A stretch of 64,000 nt of DNA, taken from NCBI RefSeq assembly GCF_002795265.1, contig NZ_CP024870.1, positions 310,001 through 374,000 of the forward strand, read 5' to 3'. The notes beneath the pieces are model-generated. The model had not been told where the DNA came from, ran no database searches, and saw nothing but the letters and a program-made list of their open reading frames with translations. Positions 34,512-44,050 of the stretch are shown one piece after another. This DNA is from Spiroplasma clarkii (GTDB lineage: Bacteria > Bacillota_I > Bacilli_A > Mycoplasmatales > Mycoplasmataceae). Position 1 is the stretch's first letter; each line of letters begins with the position of its first letter. The position numbers and the translations under genes were made by a program.

Positions 34512-34524
34512 CAAGTTTTTATTT
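34494..34524 (+). terminator. Terminator of the Panacea gene
   Basis: Perfect arms AACTTGCTAA / TTAGCAAGTT, 4-base loop, T run; the gene's TAG lies in the right arm. Confidence 0.9.
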
Positions 34525-34624
34525 TACAAGGCAAATTAAACTAGTTCTCACCTTTTTTTAAAATGTCTGTTTATTTGTTAAAAATTGTTTTAAAATAATA
34601 TAGATAAACAAAGGAGAGCAAACA

Positions 34625-35821
34625 ATGAAAAAAACATTAAATGATGTACAAGTATCTGATAAAAAAGTTTTAGTTAGAGTAGACTTCAATGTCCCAATTA
34701 AGGACGGGCTAATTACAGATGATAACCGTATTAAGGCTGCAGTGCCAACAATTAAACATTTAGTTGAAAATGGTGCCAAAGTTATTTTATCTTCACATCT
34801 AAGTCGAATTAAAGAGGAAGCTGATAAAGCTAAGAAATCATTAGCACCAGTTGCCAAAAGACTTGAAAAAGTACTAGGACAACCTGTTAAATTTGTTCCT
34901 GAAACAAGAGGAGCAGTTTTAGAAAAAGCAATTAACGAAATGAAACCAAAAGAAATTATTCTTTTTGAAAATACTAGATTTGAAGATGTTAAAGATGGTG
35001 AAGTTGTTAAATTTGAATCAAAAAATAACCCAGAGTTAGGTAAATATTGAGCAGGATTAGGTGACATTTTTGTAAATGATGCCTTTGGGACAGCTCACAG
35101 AGCTCATGCTTCAAATGTGGGGATTGCCTCAAACATTGCTGAAAGTTGTGTAGGATTTTTAGTTCAAAAAGAATTAGAAATGTTAGCAAAAGGTGTGGAT
35201 AATCCAGAACATCCATTTATAGCAATTATTGGTGGAGCAAAAGTTTCTGACAAAATTGGAGTGATTGATAACCTTCTAACCAAAGCTGATAAAATTATTA
35301 TTGGTGGAGGAATGGCTTATACATTCTTTAAAGCACAAGGTCATAAAATTGGTAAATCTTTATGTGAAGAAGATAAAGTTGAACTTGCCAAAGAATACTT
35401 ACAAAAAGCAAATGGGAAAATCATTTTGCCAGTTGACTCAGCAAATGCCACTGAATTTAAAGATGTAACTCCAGTTTATTCAGGTGTTGATCTTGATGAT
35501 GATGTTATGGGACTAGATATTGGTCCAAAATCAATTGAATTATTCAAAGAAACATTAAAAGGTGCAAAAACAGTGGCTTGAAATGGACCCATGGGAGTTT
35601 TTGAATTTGAAAATTTCAAAAAAGGAACTGTTGGAGTTTGTGAAGCAATTGCTAACCTTGGCAATGCCTTTACATTAATTGGTGGGGGAGACTCAGCTGC
35701 TGCAGCAATTCAATTAGGATTTGCAGATAAATTTACTCATATCTCAACTGGTGGAGGAGCTTCACTTGAGTTTATGGAAGGTAAAGTACTGCCTGGAGTT
35801 GAAGCAATTCAAAACAAATAG
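34625..35821 (+). CDS. pgk: Phosphoglycerate kinase
   Basis: 398 residues, glycolysis. [11 protein letters not shown] near residue 20, substrate residues [42 protein letters not shown], and the late GGGDSAAAA hinge and TGGGASLE motif. UGA-Trp at 35048-35050 and 35579-35581. The usual LGRP reads LSRI here. RBS AAGGAGAGC. Own terminator; with gapA it forms a glycolytic block interrupted by the Panacea gene. Confidence 0.97.
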
Positions 35822-35825
35822 TTTT

Positions 35826-35856
35826 AAAAACAAAGATTAGGTCTTTGTTTTTATTA
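35826..35856 (+). terminator. Terminator of pgk
   Basis: AAAAACAAAGA / TCTTTGTTTTT hairpin with a 5-base loop. Confidence 0.85.
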
Positions 35857-35997
35857 TAAAGTGTGCATTTTCTACTTAAAATTGCACGAAAAATTAAATA
35901 ACTTGGTTTGCCCCTAAATTATTCAAAGATAACATTTAAAGTTGGAATTGTATGGTTTATTTGAGACTAATATGATAATAGGCATAGAATTAAACAT

Positions 35998-36026
35998 AAA
36001 AAATATAAAAAATGTCAGATATTTTT
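35998..36026 (+). repeat. Direct repeat, left of the IS
   Basis: 29 bases, identical to 37578-37606 (30 if the T before each copy is counted). It is itself nearly palindromic: AAAAATAT and ATATTTTT arms 12 bases apart. Long duplications of this size are typical of IS1202-type insertion sequences. Confidence 0.85.
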
Positions 36027-37577
36027 GTAGCTATCAAAACAAATTTGGACTTTTAGTAATTTTAATACAACTTTTAATAAATTGCTAGTTTAATAGGAGT
36101 GCTTTTTATATCAACTTGAGTATTTTTTCTTAAAAAAGATAAAGTTTGATTGAGCTCAGACAGAGTTGTTTTTAATTTTTTGTGGCATATCTTCAGGTTT
36201 CACTCCTTCATTTTCAAGAACAACTTTTGATTTGTAGAGCATTTCATTATCAAATTCAATCATACTATAATAGTTATCACCAAGTGATGCGATAAGGTTA
36301 CCATCACAACATTGAATTATCATAATCTCTCGTCTAGGTATATTTAATGGTGTTGTGAAATTGCATATAAAGTACTTTTTCTTTTCATAGGTAACAGTTA
36401 GATCTCTTGCAACCACTCTAATTGATTTGTGTCCCAAAATAATATTTAGATCTCCCTCAAATTTTTTGAATGAATTTGTAGTAAAATCTTTTTGAAGGGT
36501 TACAACATGATTATTTAAATACTCAACAAATTTTGGTAAGACTAGATTGGCCTCATTAATATTTGTGACTTTATTTTGTTCCATAAAGGTAGTGATTGTA
36601 CCTTTAATGGTTTTTCAGAGCCTTTCAATCCTTGGTTTGAATTGTGGTGAAATTGATGATTGGATGTCAATACCTAAGTTTTTAGCTACAAATGCAAACT
36701 GAATTCGAGAATCTTCGGGCGAAGATTCTTTTTTTTCACTCCAAAAAGTTCTGCGTTTGTCAGTTCTTAGCACTTCAAAAGTCCCATAATTTTTTAAGAC
36801 CGGTTTCAAAGCATTGAAATAACCTTCAGTAGTTTCTTGATGATCAAAATATAATCCTAAAACCTCTCCACTTGCCTCATCAATATAACCATGCAATGCC
36901 CAAATCTCCTCATCACTGAATCTTCAAAATGTAGCATCAGCTTCAACAACATGACCACGCCTTTGGGTTCTTGGCCTTGCAATATGGATATTTTCTTTTG
37001 CTCTTTCTGTAGCTGAGGAGGGAACCAGTAGACTTTGAGGTCTATTTTTCAACTCTTCTTCTTTTGCTAACAATTTGATAGTTTTTTTATGTGCCAGTTT
37101 TGAGCAATGATTTTTAGATCTTAAAATATTGTAAATATATGAATAACTCACCCACTGATAGTCATATCTTTTATCTGCTTTTAAATAGCGCATAAAATCC
37201 CTAAAATTACAGTTTAAGTACTCATCCCTAAAAATCCTGCTAATCTCTAGTGCTTGCATATGGGTTCGCTTTTGAGCATGCTTATTGTTTTTATTTTTGT
37301 GGATAAAGAAGGCCTCACCAATTTCTTTGTATTTTTTAATGGCATCATAAAACCATGATCTACTACCACCACTTTTTATCAAAAGTTCTCTTTTGGCTGC
37401 TTTATCCCTGGATAAAGCAGCCTCCCTAATAATATCTTGTATATGTTTGTTGGTTTTCATTTGTCTTTTACCTCTATAATTTCTTTTCATTTTTATTCCC
37501 TGATTTCCTTTATTATTATAATCAAGTCCAAATTTGTTTTGATAACATTTAGTCCTTTTTTGTTTTGATAACAATGT
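36027..37577 (-). mobile_element. IS1202/ISNCY-type insertion sequence
   Basis: 1551 bases between 29-30 bp direct repeats. Inverted ends share TATCAAAACAAATTTGGACT (left, 36032-36051; right, complement of 37525-37544). The right end carries two copies of this block 26 bases apart (37527-37546 and 37553-37572). One transposase gene fills the element. A minus-strand TATAAT lies at 37515-37520 ahead of it. The element looks intact and recent because the direct repeats are identical. Confidence 0.85.
36090..37490 (-). CDS. Transposase, IS1202/ISNCY type
   Basis: 466 residues with UGA-Trp at 36924-36926, 36615-36617, 36156-36158 and 36111-36113. A basic N-terminal DNA-binding part (helix-turn-helix-like SRDKAAKRELLIKSGGSRS) is followed by a DDE integrase core: Asp in VVEADATFW, Asp in EVLRTDKRRTFW, and Glu in PQFKPRIERLWKTIKG. 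This arrangement, with ALHGYIDEASGEVLGLYFD, is that of IS1202-type enzymes. Start at 37490 (MKRNYRGK); the ATG at 37460 has a better RBS (AGAGGTA) and may be the real one. No frameshift found. Confidence 0.8.
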
Positions 37578-37606
37578 AAAAAATATAAAAAATGTCAGAT
37601 ATTTTT
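37578..37606 (+). repeat. Direct repeat, right of the IS
   Basis: Identical 29-base partner of 35998-36026; see the left copy. Confidence 0.85.
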
Positions 37607-37628
37607 TAAAATCCAAAAATTCTGTGTT

Positions 37629-37757
37629 ATATTAATAGTGTGATAGAAATATCACGCTTGTAAAAAGGTTAACGCCTTATAATTTTAAACTAATCATTTT
37701 ATTCCCGACATGTAAATGATGAGTATGCAAACACTGGATTTATCCAGTGTTTTTGTT
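37629..37757 (+). ncRNA. Candidate structured small RNA or leader
   Basis: After a TATATT (37629-37634) come four hairpins in a row: GTGATA/TATCAC (37640-37655), AAGG/CCTT (37666-37679), ATCATTT/AAATGAT (37693-37720) and a terminator AACACTGGA/TCCAGTGTT + Ts (37730-37755). No ORF fits. Loops contain unusually GC-rich words (CCCGACATG). It ends about 105 bases before the ABC exporter gene. It may be a free small RNA or a leader with attenuator; I do not recognise a family. Confidence 0.4.
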
Positions 37758-37863
37758 ATAAAAATGGTTGAGCTATTTTTTTTATTTTACAAAGTAGCTA
37801 AAATATGAGTGTTAAAAGTGCTAAAATAATTTTGATAGTCAAAAAAATATAAGGGGGAAAATT

Positions 37864-39891
37864 ATGAAAAGAGAAAACACTGAGATAAATGAAGCAAATT
37901 CCTCAGGTACTCATGAAAAAGATATTAAATTTAAGAAAAAAAGCAAAAATGCAACTTTTTTTGCAATAATTGGTCACTATCTAAAAAGACATCCAATGAC
38001 TGCATTTTGAATAGTTTTTTTAACAGCACTTTCTGCAACTGCTGCAGTATTTGGACCAAAAATTATTCAAAATATTATGGCAAATTTAATGGCACCACTT
38101 TCTATCAAGCAAATCTTTTTAGCACTAGATTTACAAGGGAAAACTAGTTTATCAGTGACTGAAATTAATCAAATCCTGTCTGATACTAGTAGTGGATTTT
38201 ATTACATTGGATCAGATGTTACTTTTACTAATACTACAGATTTAATAAATCAGTTATCAAGTGATTCAAAACAATTTGCAACCAATCTATTTGGTTTAAA
38301 ATTAACTTGAATGCACTGAATTTATTTACAACTTGGCCTATTTGGTTTAACTGCAGTAAGTACATTTTTATCAAATTATGTTGCTGGAATCATGGGGAAA
38401 GATATTGAAATTGAGTTAAGAAATAAATCACTTGAAAAATTAGTTAAACAAGATATGAGTTACTATTCTGATAAAAAAATTGGAGAAATCTTAACTAAAA
38501 TTGTTTCAGATACTCAAATTATTGGAGATCAAGCTCAACAAGTTCCAATTGCAATGATGTCAGCCTTCTTTACCTTCTTTGGTTCATTAGGAATGATGTT
38601 TACAATTGATGTCAACTTAACTTTAGTAGTTCTAGTCTTAATGGTGGTAATTCTGGTAGTAATCTTTGGTTCATTTGGAATTATGAGAAAACTTGCCTTT
38701 AAAGTTAGAAAATCAATCACTGAAATCAATGGAGATGTCACTGATAGAATTGCTACTGTTCGTTTAATTAAAGCTAGTGGAACAGAAAGTTATGAAACAG
38801 AGCGTTTTATAGAAATTCATAAAGACTATTATAAAAAATCTGTAAAAATGATTACAGCCCAATCAATTATCATTACATTATTGGTGGCAGGAATTTCCTC
38901 AATTCAAATGGTAATTGTGATTGCTGGAGCCTTAATTTACAATGATGACCCATCATTTTTAGCAGTAACTTTATCATCATTTATTAGTGGTGTGGGAACA
39001 ATGGTCAGTCCAATTATGCAACTTACTAGAGTTGTTGGGGGATTAGTTCAAGCTTCAACTTCAGCTGCTAGAGTTGATGAAGTTATTAAAGCAAAACCTA
39101 GATTTGATTCACATTATGGACCAAATGAAGGAATTGAAATTAATGATATTAGTGGGGACATTAAGTTTGAAAATGTTGAATTTAGATATCCAGAAAAACC
39201 TGAAAAACTAATTTTACCAAAATTTGATTTTGTCTTCAAAAAAGGAAAAAGTTATGCTTTTGTTGGTGAAACTGGGGCTGGAAAATCAACAGTAGCTAAA
39301 TTGCTATTAAGATTTTATGATCCAAGTCAAGGTCGAGTTTTAATTAATGGTACCACAGACTTAAAAGATATTCACCTATCAAGTTACTTAGATAAAGTGG
39401 GCTATGTTGAACAAGAACCTCAAATTTTATATGGAAATGTTTTAGATAACATTAAGTATGGTAGATTTGATGCAACTGATGAAGAAGCAATTGCAGCTGC
39501 TAAAAAAGCTGAATTGGATAACTTAGTTTTATCTTGACCAGATGGTTATCAAACCATTCTTGGAGAACGTGGTTTTATGTTAAGTGGAGGGCAAAAACAA
39601 AGACTTGTCATTGCTCGAATGATCTTAAAAGATCCTCAACTCTTAATTCTTGATGAGGCCACTAGTGCTCTTGACAACATTGTGGAAGCAGAAATCCAAG
39701 CAGAACTTGATAAACTTATGAAAGGACGTACATCAGTGACTATTGCTCACCGTTTAAGCACTATTAAAAACTGTGATCAAATTATAGTTTTAGCAAGAGA
39801 TGAAGGAATAGCACAAGTTGGTACTTTTGATGAATTAAGACACCAAACAGGTCATTTCAAACGTTTGTATGAAGCTGGATTAATGGAATAA
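37864..39891 (+). CDS. ABC exporter, ATP-binding and membrane domain fused
   Basis: 675 residues. Membrane domain first (~50-390, six helices, ABCB/MsbA-like 'ABC transporter transmembrane' type), then ATPase: Walker [10 protein letters not shown] (~466-474), Q-loop [17 protein letters not shown], signature LSGGQKQR (~573-580), Walker [13 protein letters not shown] (~596-607), H-switch TIAHRLSTI. So it is a full half-transporter working as a homodimer or with a partner. UGA-Trp at 38008-38010, 38308-38310 and several more. A long hydrophilic N-terminal tail (~45). RBS AAGGGGGAAAATT. Multidrug or lipid export likely; substrate unknown. Confidence 0.9.
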
Positions 39892-39915
39892 CAAGAATTC
39901 TTGTTATTTTTTTTT
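39887..39915 (+). terminator. Terminator of the ABC exporter
   Basis: AATAACAAG / CTTGTTATT hairpin with AATT loop and nine Ts. Confidence 0.9.
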
Positions 39916-39948
39916 CTCTAATTTATAAAATCTCTAATGTAAAACTTT

Positions 39949-40014
39949 TTGTACTTTTTAATAAGGTGCTTGTTATAATTAATTTAGATAAAGGGGAGCA
40001 ATTCACTTTATCTA
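39949..40014 (+). promoter_or_regulatory. Promoter and leader hairpin of the Cys-rich peptide gene
   Basis: TTGTAC (39949-39954), 19 bases, TATAAT (39974-39979). Five bases after the -10 begins a perfect inverted repeat TAGATAAAG (39985-39993) / CTTTATCTA (40006-40014) with a 12-base loop. It could be an RNA hairpin at the 5' end or an operator over the start point. An AAGGGGAGC sits in it, but the peptide start is 30 bases further on. Confidence 0.5.
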
Positions 40015-40034
40015 TAGAAAAGTGGTGATAATTT

Positions 40035-40166
40035 ATGTCAAATTGTCAATGCAACAGCGGACTTGACTGTACTTGTAAACCAGGTGCATGTGACTGCTCA
40101 TCATGTGAGTGTGACAAACAAGATGCAAATGTGGTTGTCAAGCCAAATAATACTTTACTGTATTAA
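40035..40166 (+). CDS. Metallothionein-like Cys-rich peptide
   Basis: 43 residues, too short for usual ORF calling. Eight cysteines, all in four C-x-C pairs (CQC, CTC, CDC, CEC at residues 4/6, 12/14, 19/21, 24/26), all within residues 4-26. No His and no aromatic residue except the terminal Tyr. Spacing C-x-C-x5-C-x-C-x4-C-x-C-x2-C-x-C is metallothionein-like; no other known family comes to mind. The C-terminal 17 residues (KQDANVVVKPNNTLLY) are not Cys-rich. No UGA codon, so it reads the same in both codes. It has its own promoter, leader hairpin and terminator. Likely binds Zn/Cu; this is inference from the pattern. Confidence 0.75.
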   Translation: MSNCQCNSGLDCTCKPGACDCSSCECDKQDANVVVKPNNTLLY

Positions 40167-40219
40167 ATAAAACTAGTTGACCATAGTGTTAGTTTTAATT
40201 CAACAATTTAATTTGTTGA

Positions 40220-40248
40220 AAATCCCTTTATCTAAGGGATTTTTTTTA
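40220..40248 (+). terminator. Terminator of the Cys-rich peptide gene
   Basis: AAATCCCTT / AAGGGATTT with a 5-base loop and a run of Ts. Two weaker inverted repeats (AAAACTA/TTAGTTTT, TTCAACAA/TTTGTTGAA) precede it. Confidence 0.85.
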
Positions 40249-40306
40249 ATCTGAAAATTTGTCATTTTTTGAAAAAAGGACTAAAATCAATAGGTTAGAG
40301 GTGTCT

Positions 40307-41914
40307 ATGAGAAACTATGAAAAAGAGAGTATTTTTTGATATGGATTATACTTGCTTGCTGAAGATCAAGAACTCAAATATTATATAAATACTGAAAAAG
40401 AATTAATTTACAACTTGTATCCTTTAGTGTACTTTGGTATTAGTCAATATTCACTATATCGAGGAGAAAAAATTCAAGAAATTCAAAACCAAGATATGAA
40501 TGAAATAACTGATTACATTGTGAAAAACTTGGATAGCTTGTATGATGCAAATTACAAGTATGTTAAAGTCAAACCAAAAAGATTGGTTTTACAAGATGAA
40601 GAATTTATTGAGCAAGTTAAAGCAATTGTGACAGGGTTATTACTTCCTTACATTAACAAATATTGTTTTAGAAAACTAAGTGAAATTTATCACATGAATA
40701 GCACTTTTATTCGTAAACTAATAATTAACTTTGAGTATGATATTAATCATCAAGCTGTTGATGGTAAGTTAAAGACAAGTTCTTTGTATCCATTTTTGTT
40801 TACCATCAATTTAATTAAAATTTATGATAAAAGTGGTTTATACCAAAGGGTGCAAAAATACTATACAAGAGAAATATTATTAAAAAAATATGAAACTGGA
40901 CGAGAATGAAAAGAAAAAGAAGTTGAATATTTAAAAGAAACTCATGAATTATTAAAAAACATAGAAGAGTGAAGCATGTTTTTAAGCAATTTTTCAACTT
41001 CAAAGTGAGATTCATTTACTATTAATGAACGTTTTAAGGCTTTATTTCAACTAACTAAAGTAACTACAATCTTAATGAAAAATGAGATTTCATCAATCAC
41101 AATGTTAGCCAATGGTGAAGAAGTTTTTAGTATGTTGATTGATTATTGACCACTATTTTTAGATTATGATCGTCATGAAAAGTTAACAACAGCAAGTAGA
41201 GAACCAAACTTTAAAGATAATGATAACCAAATTTTTGTTCCAATCAATTTTCAAAATTTAAATATTGACTTACTGATACCTTATATTAAGTCAAAACAAG
41301 AAAGACATGTTAAAATTGATGAAGAAATTTTGAGAAAAATTAACATTATTATTTTTAAAGTAGTTTCAAAAATTAAGGAGTTAATTTTTACTCATGAGTA
41401 TTTACCAAAGTTAATTAATGCTCAACTGCAATTGCGGAAAAAAGTTTATGTTGATATTTTAGATATTTTTATTGAAATTGCTGAAGATAAATTTAAACCC
41501 AAAACAGATGCAGAGAACTTTAGTGAAAATTTATTTTTTATCACTGAAGAAGAAGTGAGTGAGCTACTTGAAACCAAATTTACAAAAAAAATTGATTATA
41601 TGACAAATCAAACACTAATTAGACTGGCAAAAACCTGTTCATACTTGCTTGCTTTAAAAAAATATACTGCTCGAACAGTAGATTACAATCTAAAGGATTT
41701 ATTGATGTATATTCTGGTAATTTTTGGTCCACATCCAATTGGACACACCTTTTTAACCCAAGAAACTATTGATAAAGTATATGATATTTTTGCAAAAGCT
41801 TGTCAAACATTTTCAGAAAACAATATTCTTGATTATCCAGGTGATGAGTACCAACATTTCTTTAAATTTTTTGAATTACCAGACAAGTTAAGGAAATGAG
41901 TTAAGGAAATTTAA
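40307..41914 (+). CDS. Hypothetical 535-residue protein
   Basis: Not recognised. Start MRNYEKESIFWYGLYLLAEDQE at 40307 after TAGAGGTG. Soluble, mixed charge, mostly helical; no signal peptide or membrane helix. UGA-Trp at several places (first at codon 11), so it is in pieces under the standard code. Segments such as ETKFTKKIDYMTNQTLIRLAK and IFGPHPIGHTFLTQETIDKVY do not match a family I know. Followed by tRNA-Arg. Confidence 0.6.
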
Positions 41915-42022
41915 AAAATACCTCATCCTCAAGACCAAAATAGTAATAAAATTTATAAAATTATTAAAATAAGTATAGAATTATTAATAATATTTTGATA
42001 TTATATTTTTGGTCTTAAAAAT

Positions 42023-42099
42023 GCCCACGTAGCTCAGTAGGATAGAGCATGCGCCTTCTAAGCGTAGGGTCAGAAGTTCGAATCTTCTCGTGGGTGCCA
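42023..42099 (+). tRNA. tRNA-Arg (UCU)
   Basis: 77 bases with the CCA end encoded. Acceptor GCCCACG / CGTGGGT, D-arm AGCTC-AGTAGGATA-GAGC, anticodon loop CTTCTAA in stem TGCGC/GCGTA (UCU reads AGA/AGG), T-arm AGAAGTTCGAATCTTCT. AGA is the main Arg codon in this AT-rich genome. A terminator follows. Confidence 0.97.
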
Positions 42100-42108
42100 T
42101 TTTAGAAT

Positions 42109-42137
42109 TAAAATCTGTCTAAGAACAGATTTTTTGT
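42109..42137 (+). terminator. Terminator of tRNA-Arg
   Basis: AAAATCTGT / ACAGATTTT hairpin with a 6-base loop and Ts. Confidence 0.85.
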
Positions 42138-42241
42138 TAAAAATTTTAAAATAAAATTAATTTTCATAATACGAAATATATAATTATAGTGCTATTTAGT
42201 TAGCACACTTAAAAGTTTATGATTATAGGAGGATCTTTTAA

Positions 42242-43861
42242 ATGATTAAAAAATCAGAACAATCGACAGAGTCGAGTACAATGGATAATGATGTTTTAAT
42301 TTCTCTAAAAGATGTCAATAAAATATACGGGAAAAAGACCGTTCTTTCTGACATTAATTTAGATATTAAAAAAGGAGACAGGATTGGAATAATTGGTCCC
42401 AATGGTGGGGGTAAATCAACTCTTACTGAAATAATTGCGGGAATAAGAAAACCTACAAATGGGAGTGTTGTTAAACAAAACAACTTAATTTATGGAATCC
42501 AATTTCAAGAATCAAAATATCCACTAGGAATAACAGTAATTGACATGATCAAATACTACTTAGATACTTTTTCAGTTGCAATGACTGAAGGGGAATTATT
42601 AGAATTAATGAGAATTTATCAAATTGTTGGATTTAAGAATAAGTATATTCAAAGTTTATCTGGGGGACAACAACAAAGAGTAAATATCTTATTAGCCTTA
42701 ATTCATAGTCCAGATTTAGTTATCTTTGATGAGGTTTCAACTGGATTAGATATTGAAGTTAGAAACCAAATCATTGAATTCATTAAAGAAAAAGTAGTAG
42801 ATACTGATAAATCACTAATTTTAGTTACACATACAATGAGTGAAATTGAACAACTATGTAACAAGTTTATTTATATTCACAATGGAACAATTAGAGAAGC
42901 AGGAACTGTGGAATCAATTGTTAAAGAATATGGTTCAGTACACAAATATACTTGAAAAAAATTTAATGAAGAGAAAAAAGCAGATTTAGATGCAGAATTT
43001 GAAGCAGCAAAAGCTGAAGAGAAAAAACCAGGTAAGAAAAATAAATTTGACAAAATTATTAGTTCAGGAAAAAACATTAACAAAAACATTCCTTTAATTT
43101 CATTATTAATGAAATATTATATTAAAGGTGTGGCAGTGCCATTCTTTATCTTTGTTTTCCCAATTTTAATGATATTTATGATGGGAAGCATTTACACTTC
43201 TGGAGCAATGGCTGGTAATGATGAACAAGCTGCTGCATTCTTGCATTCACTTGTGGGATCATATTCTGCAATGTCAGCATTAGCAATTGGATTTTTCATT
43301 ATTCCATCAACTATCTTGGAATTTAAAACAAGTGTTTTAATGAAAAGAATTGGTGCTACAAACATTAAACCAGTTTTCTTCTTACTTTCAGTAGTTTTAA
43401 TAGGTTTATTTTTAGTAATCATATCAGTTTTATGAACAGCATTATGAGCTGGAATCCTTTTTGGTTATAAATTTGGCTGAAGTGTAACTTCAACACCATA
43501 TGATGTTGGGGCTTCAATCCTATTATTTATTCCAATGATTTGTCTAGCAATGTCTTTAGGTTTAACTTTGGCATCAATTTTTAAATCAACAACAACATAC
43601 AATGCCGTAGTTAATGTAATTTATATGCCAATTACTTTACTAAGTGGGGGATTTGCACCAATTGAATCAATTCAAACCTCTCCACAACTTAATGCTATGT
43701 CATGAGCAAATCCATTTAAATATTCAATCAATCCTTTTGTGGCTGCTTGAAATGGAAATTATGAATTTAATACTGAAAATACAATTTATCTAATTGTTAC
43801 ATTAGCTTTAATTGCGTTCTTTATTGTAGTTCCAGCATTTAAGTTAAGATGACAAGACTAA
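42242..43861 (+). CDS. ABC transporter, ATP-binding and permease fused
   Basis: 539 residues. N-terminal ATPase: Walker A GPNGGGKST (52-60), signature LSGGQQQR (~140), Walker B VIFDEVSTGLD (~162), H-switch LVTHTMSEIE. After a Lys/Glu linker (AEEKKPGKKNK) comes an ABC-2 membrane domain with about six helices (KGVAVPFFIFVFPILMIFMM and on). Same fused plan as the gene at 6525-8297 but not closely related in sequence. UGA-Trp at 42953-42955, 43433-43435 and others. RBS TAGGAGG. Terminator follows. Confidence 0.88.
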
Positions 43862-43879
43862 AGAATATTTTAAAAATGC

Positions 43880-43908
43880 CAAACACTTTTTGAAGTGTTT
43901 TTTATTTT
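43880..43908 (+). terminator. Terminator of the fused ABC gene
   Basis: AAACACTT / AAGTGTTT hairpin with TTTG loop and a T run. Confidence 0.8.
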
Positions 43909-44050
43909 CATTGAAAAAACACCAGTCTTTTACAGGTAATTGTTAGAAAATAGATTTTTATTGATTATTTCATTGACATATGAAAGTTATTTCATTATTA
44001 TTTATGTATATGATGTAATCTATAAGTAGAATATTTGAGAGGATTTTTTA

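Noticed and set aside
34558-35067. Minus-strand 169-codon ORF over pgk
   Set aside because: Antisense shadow of pgk, which has all family motifs.
36027-37577. Prophage or plasmid integration
   Set aside because: Only one transposase gene lies between the direct repeats; no phage or replication gene.
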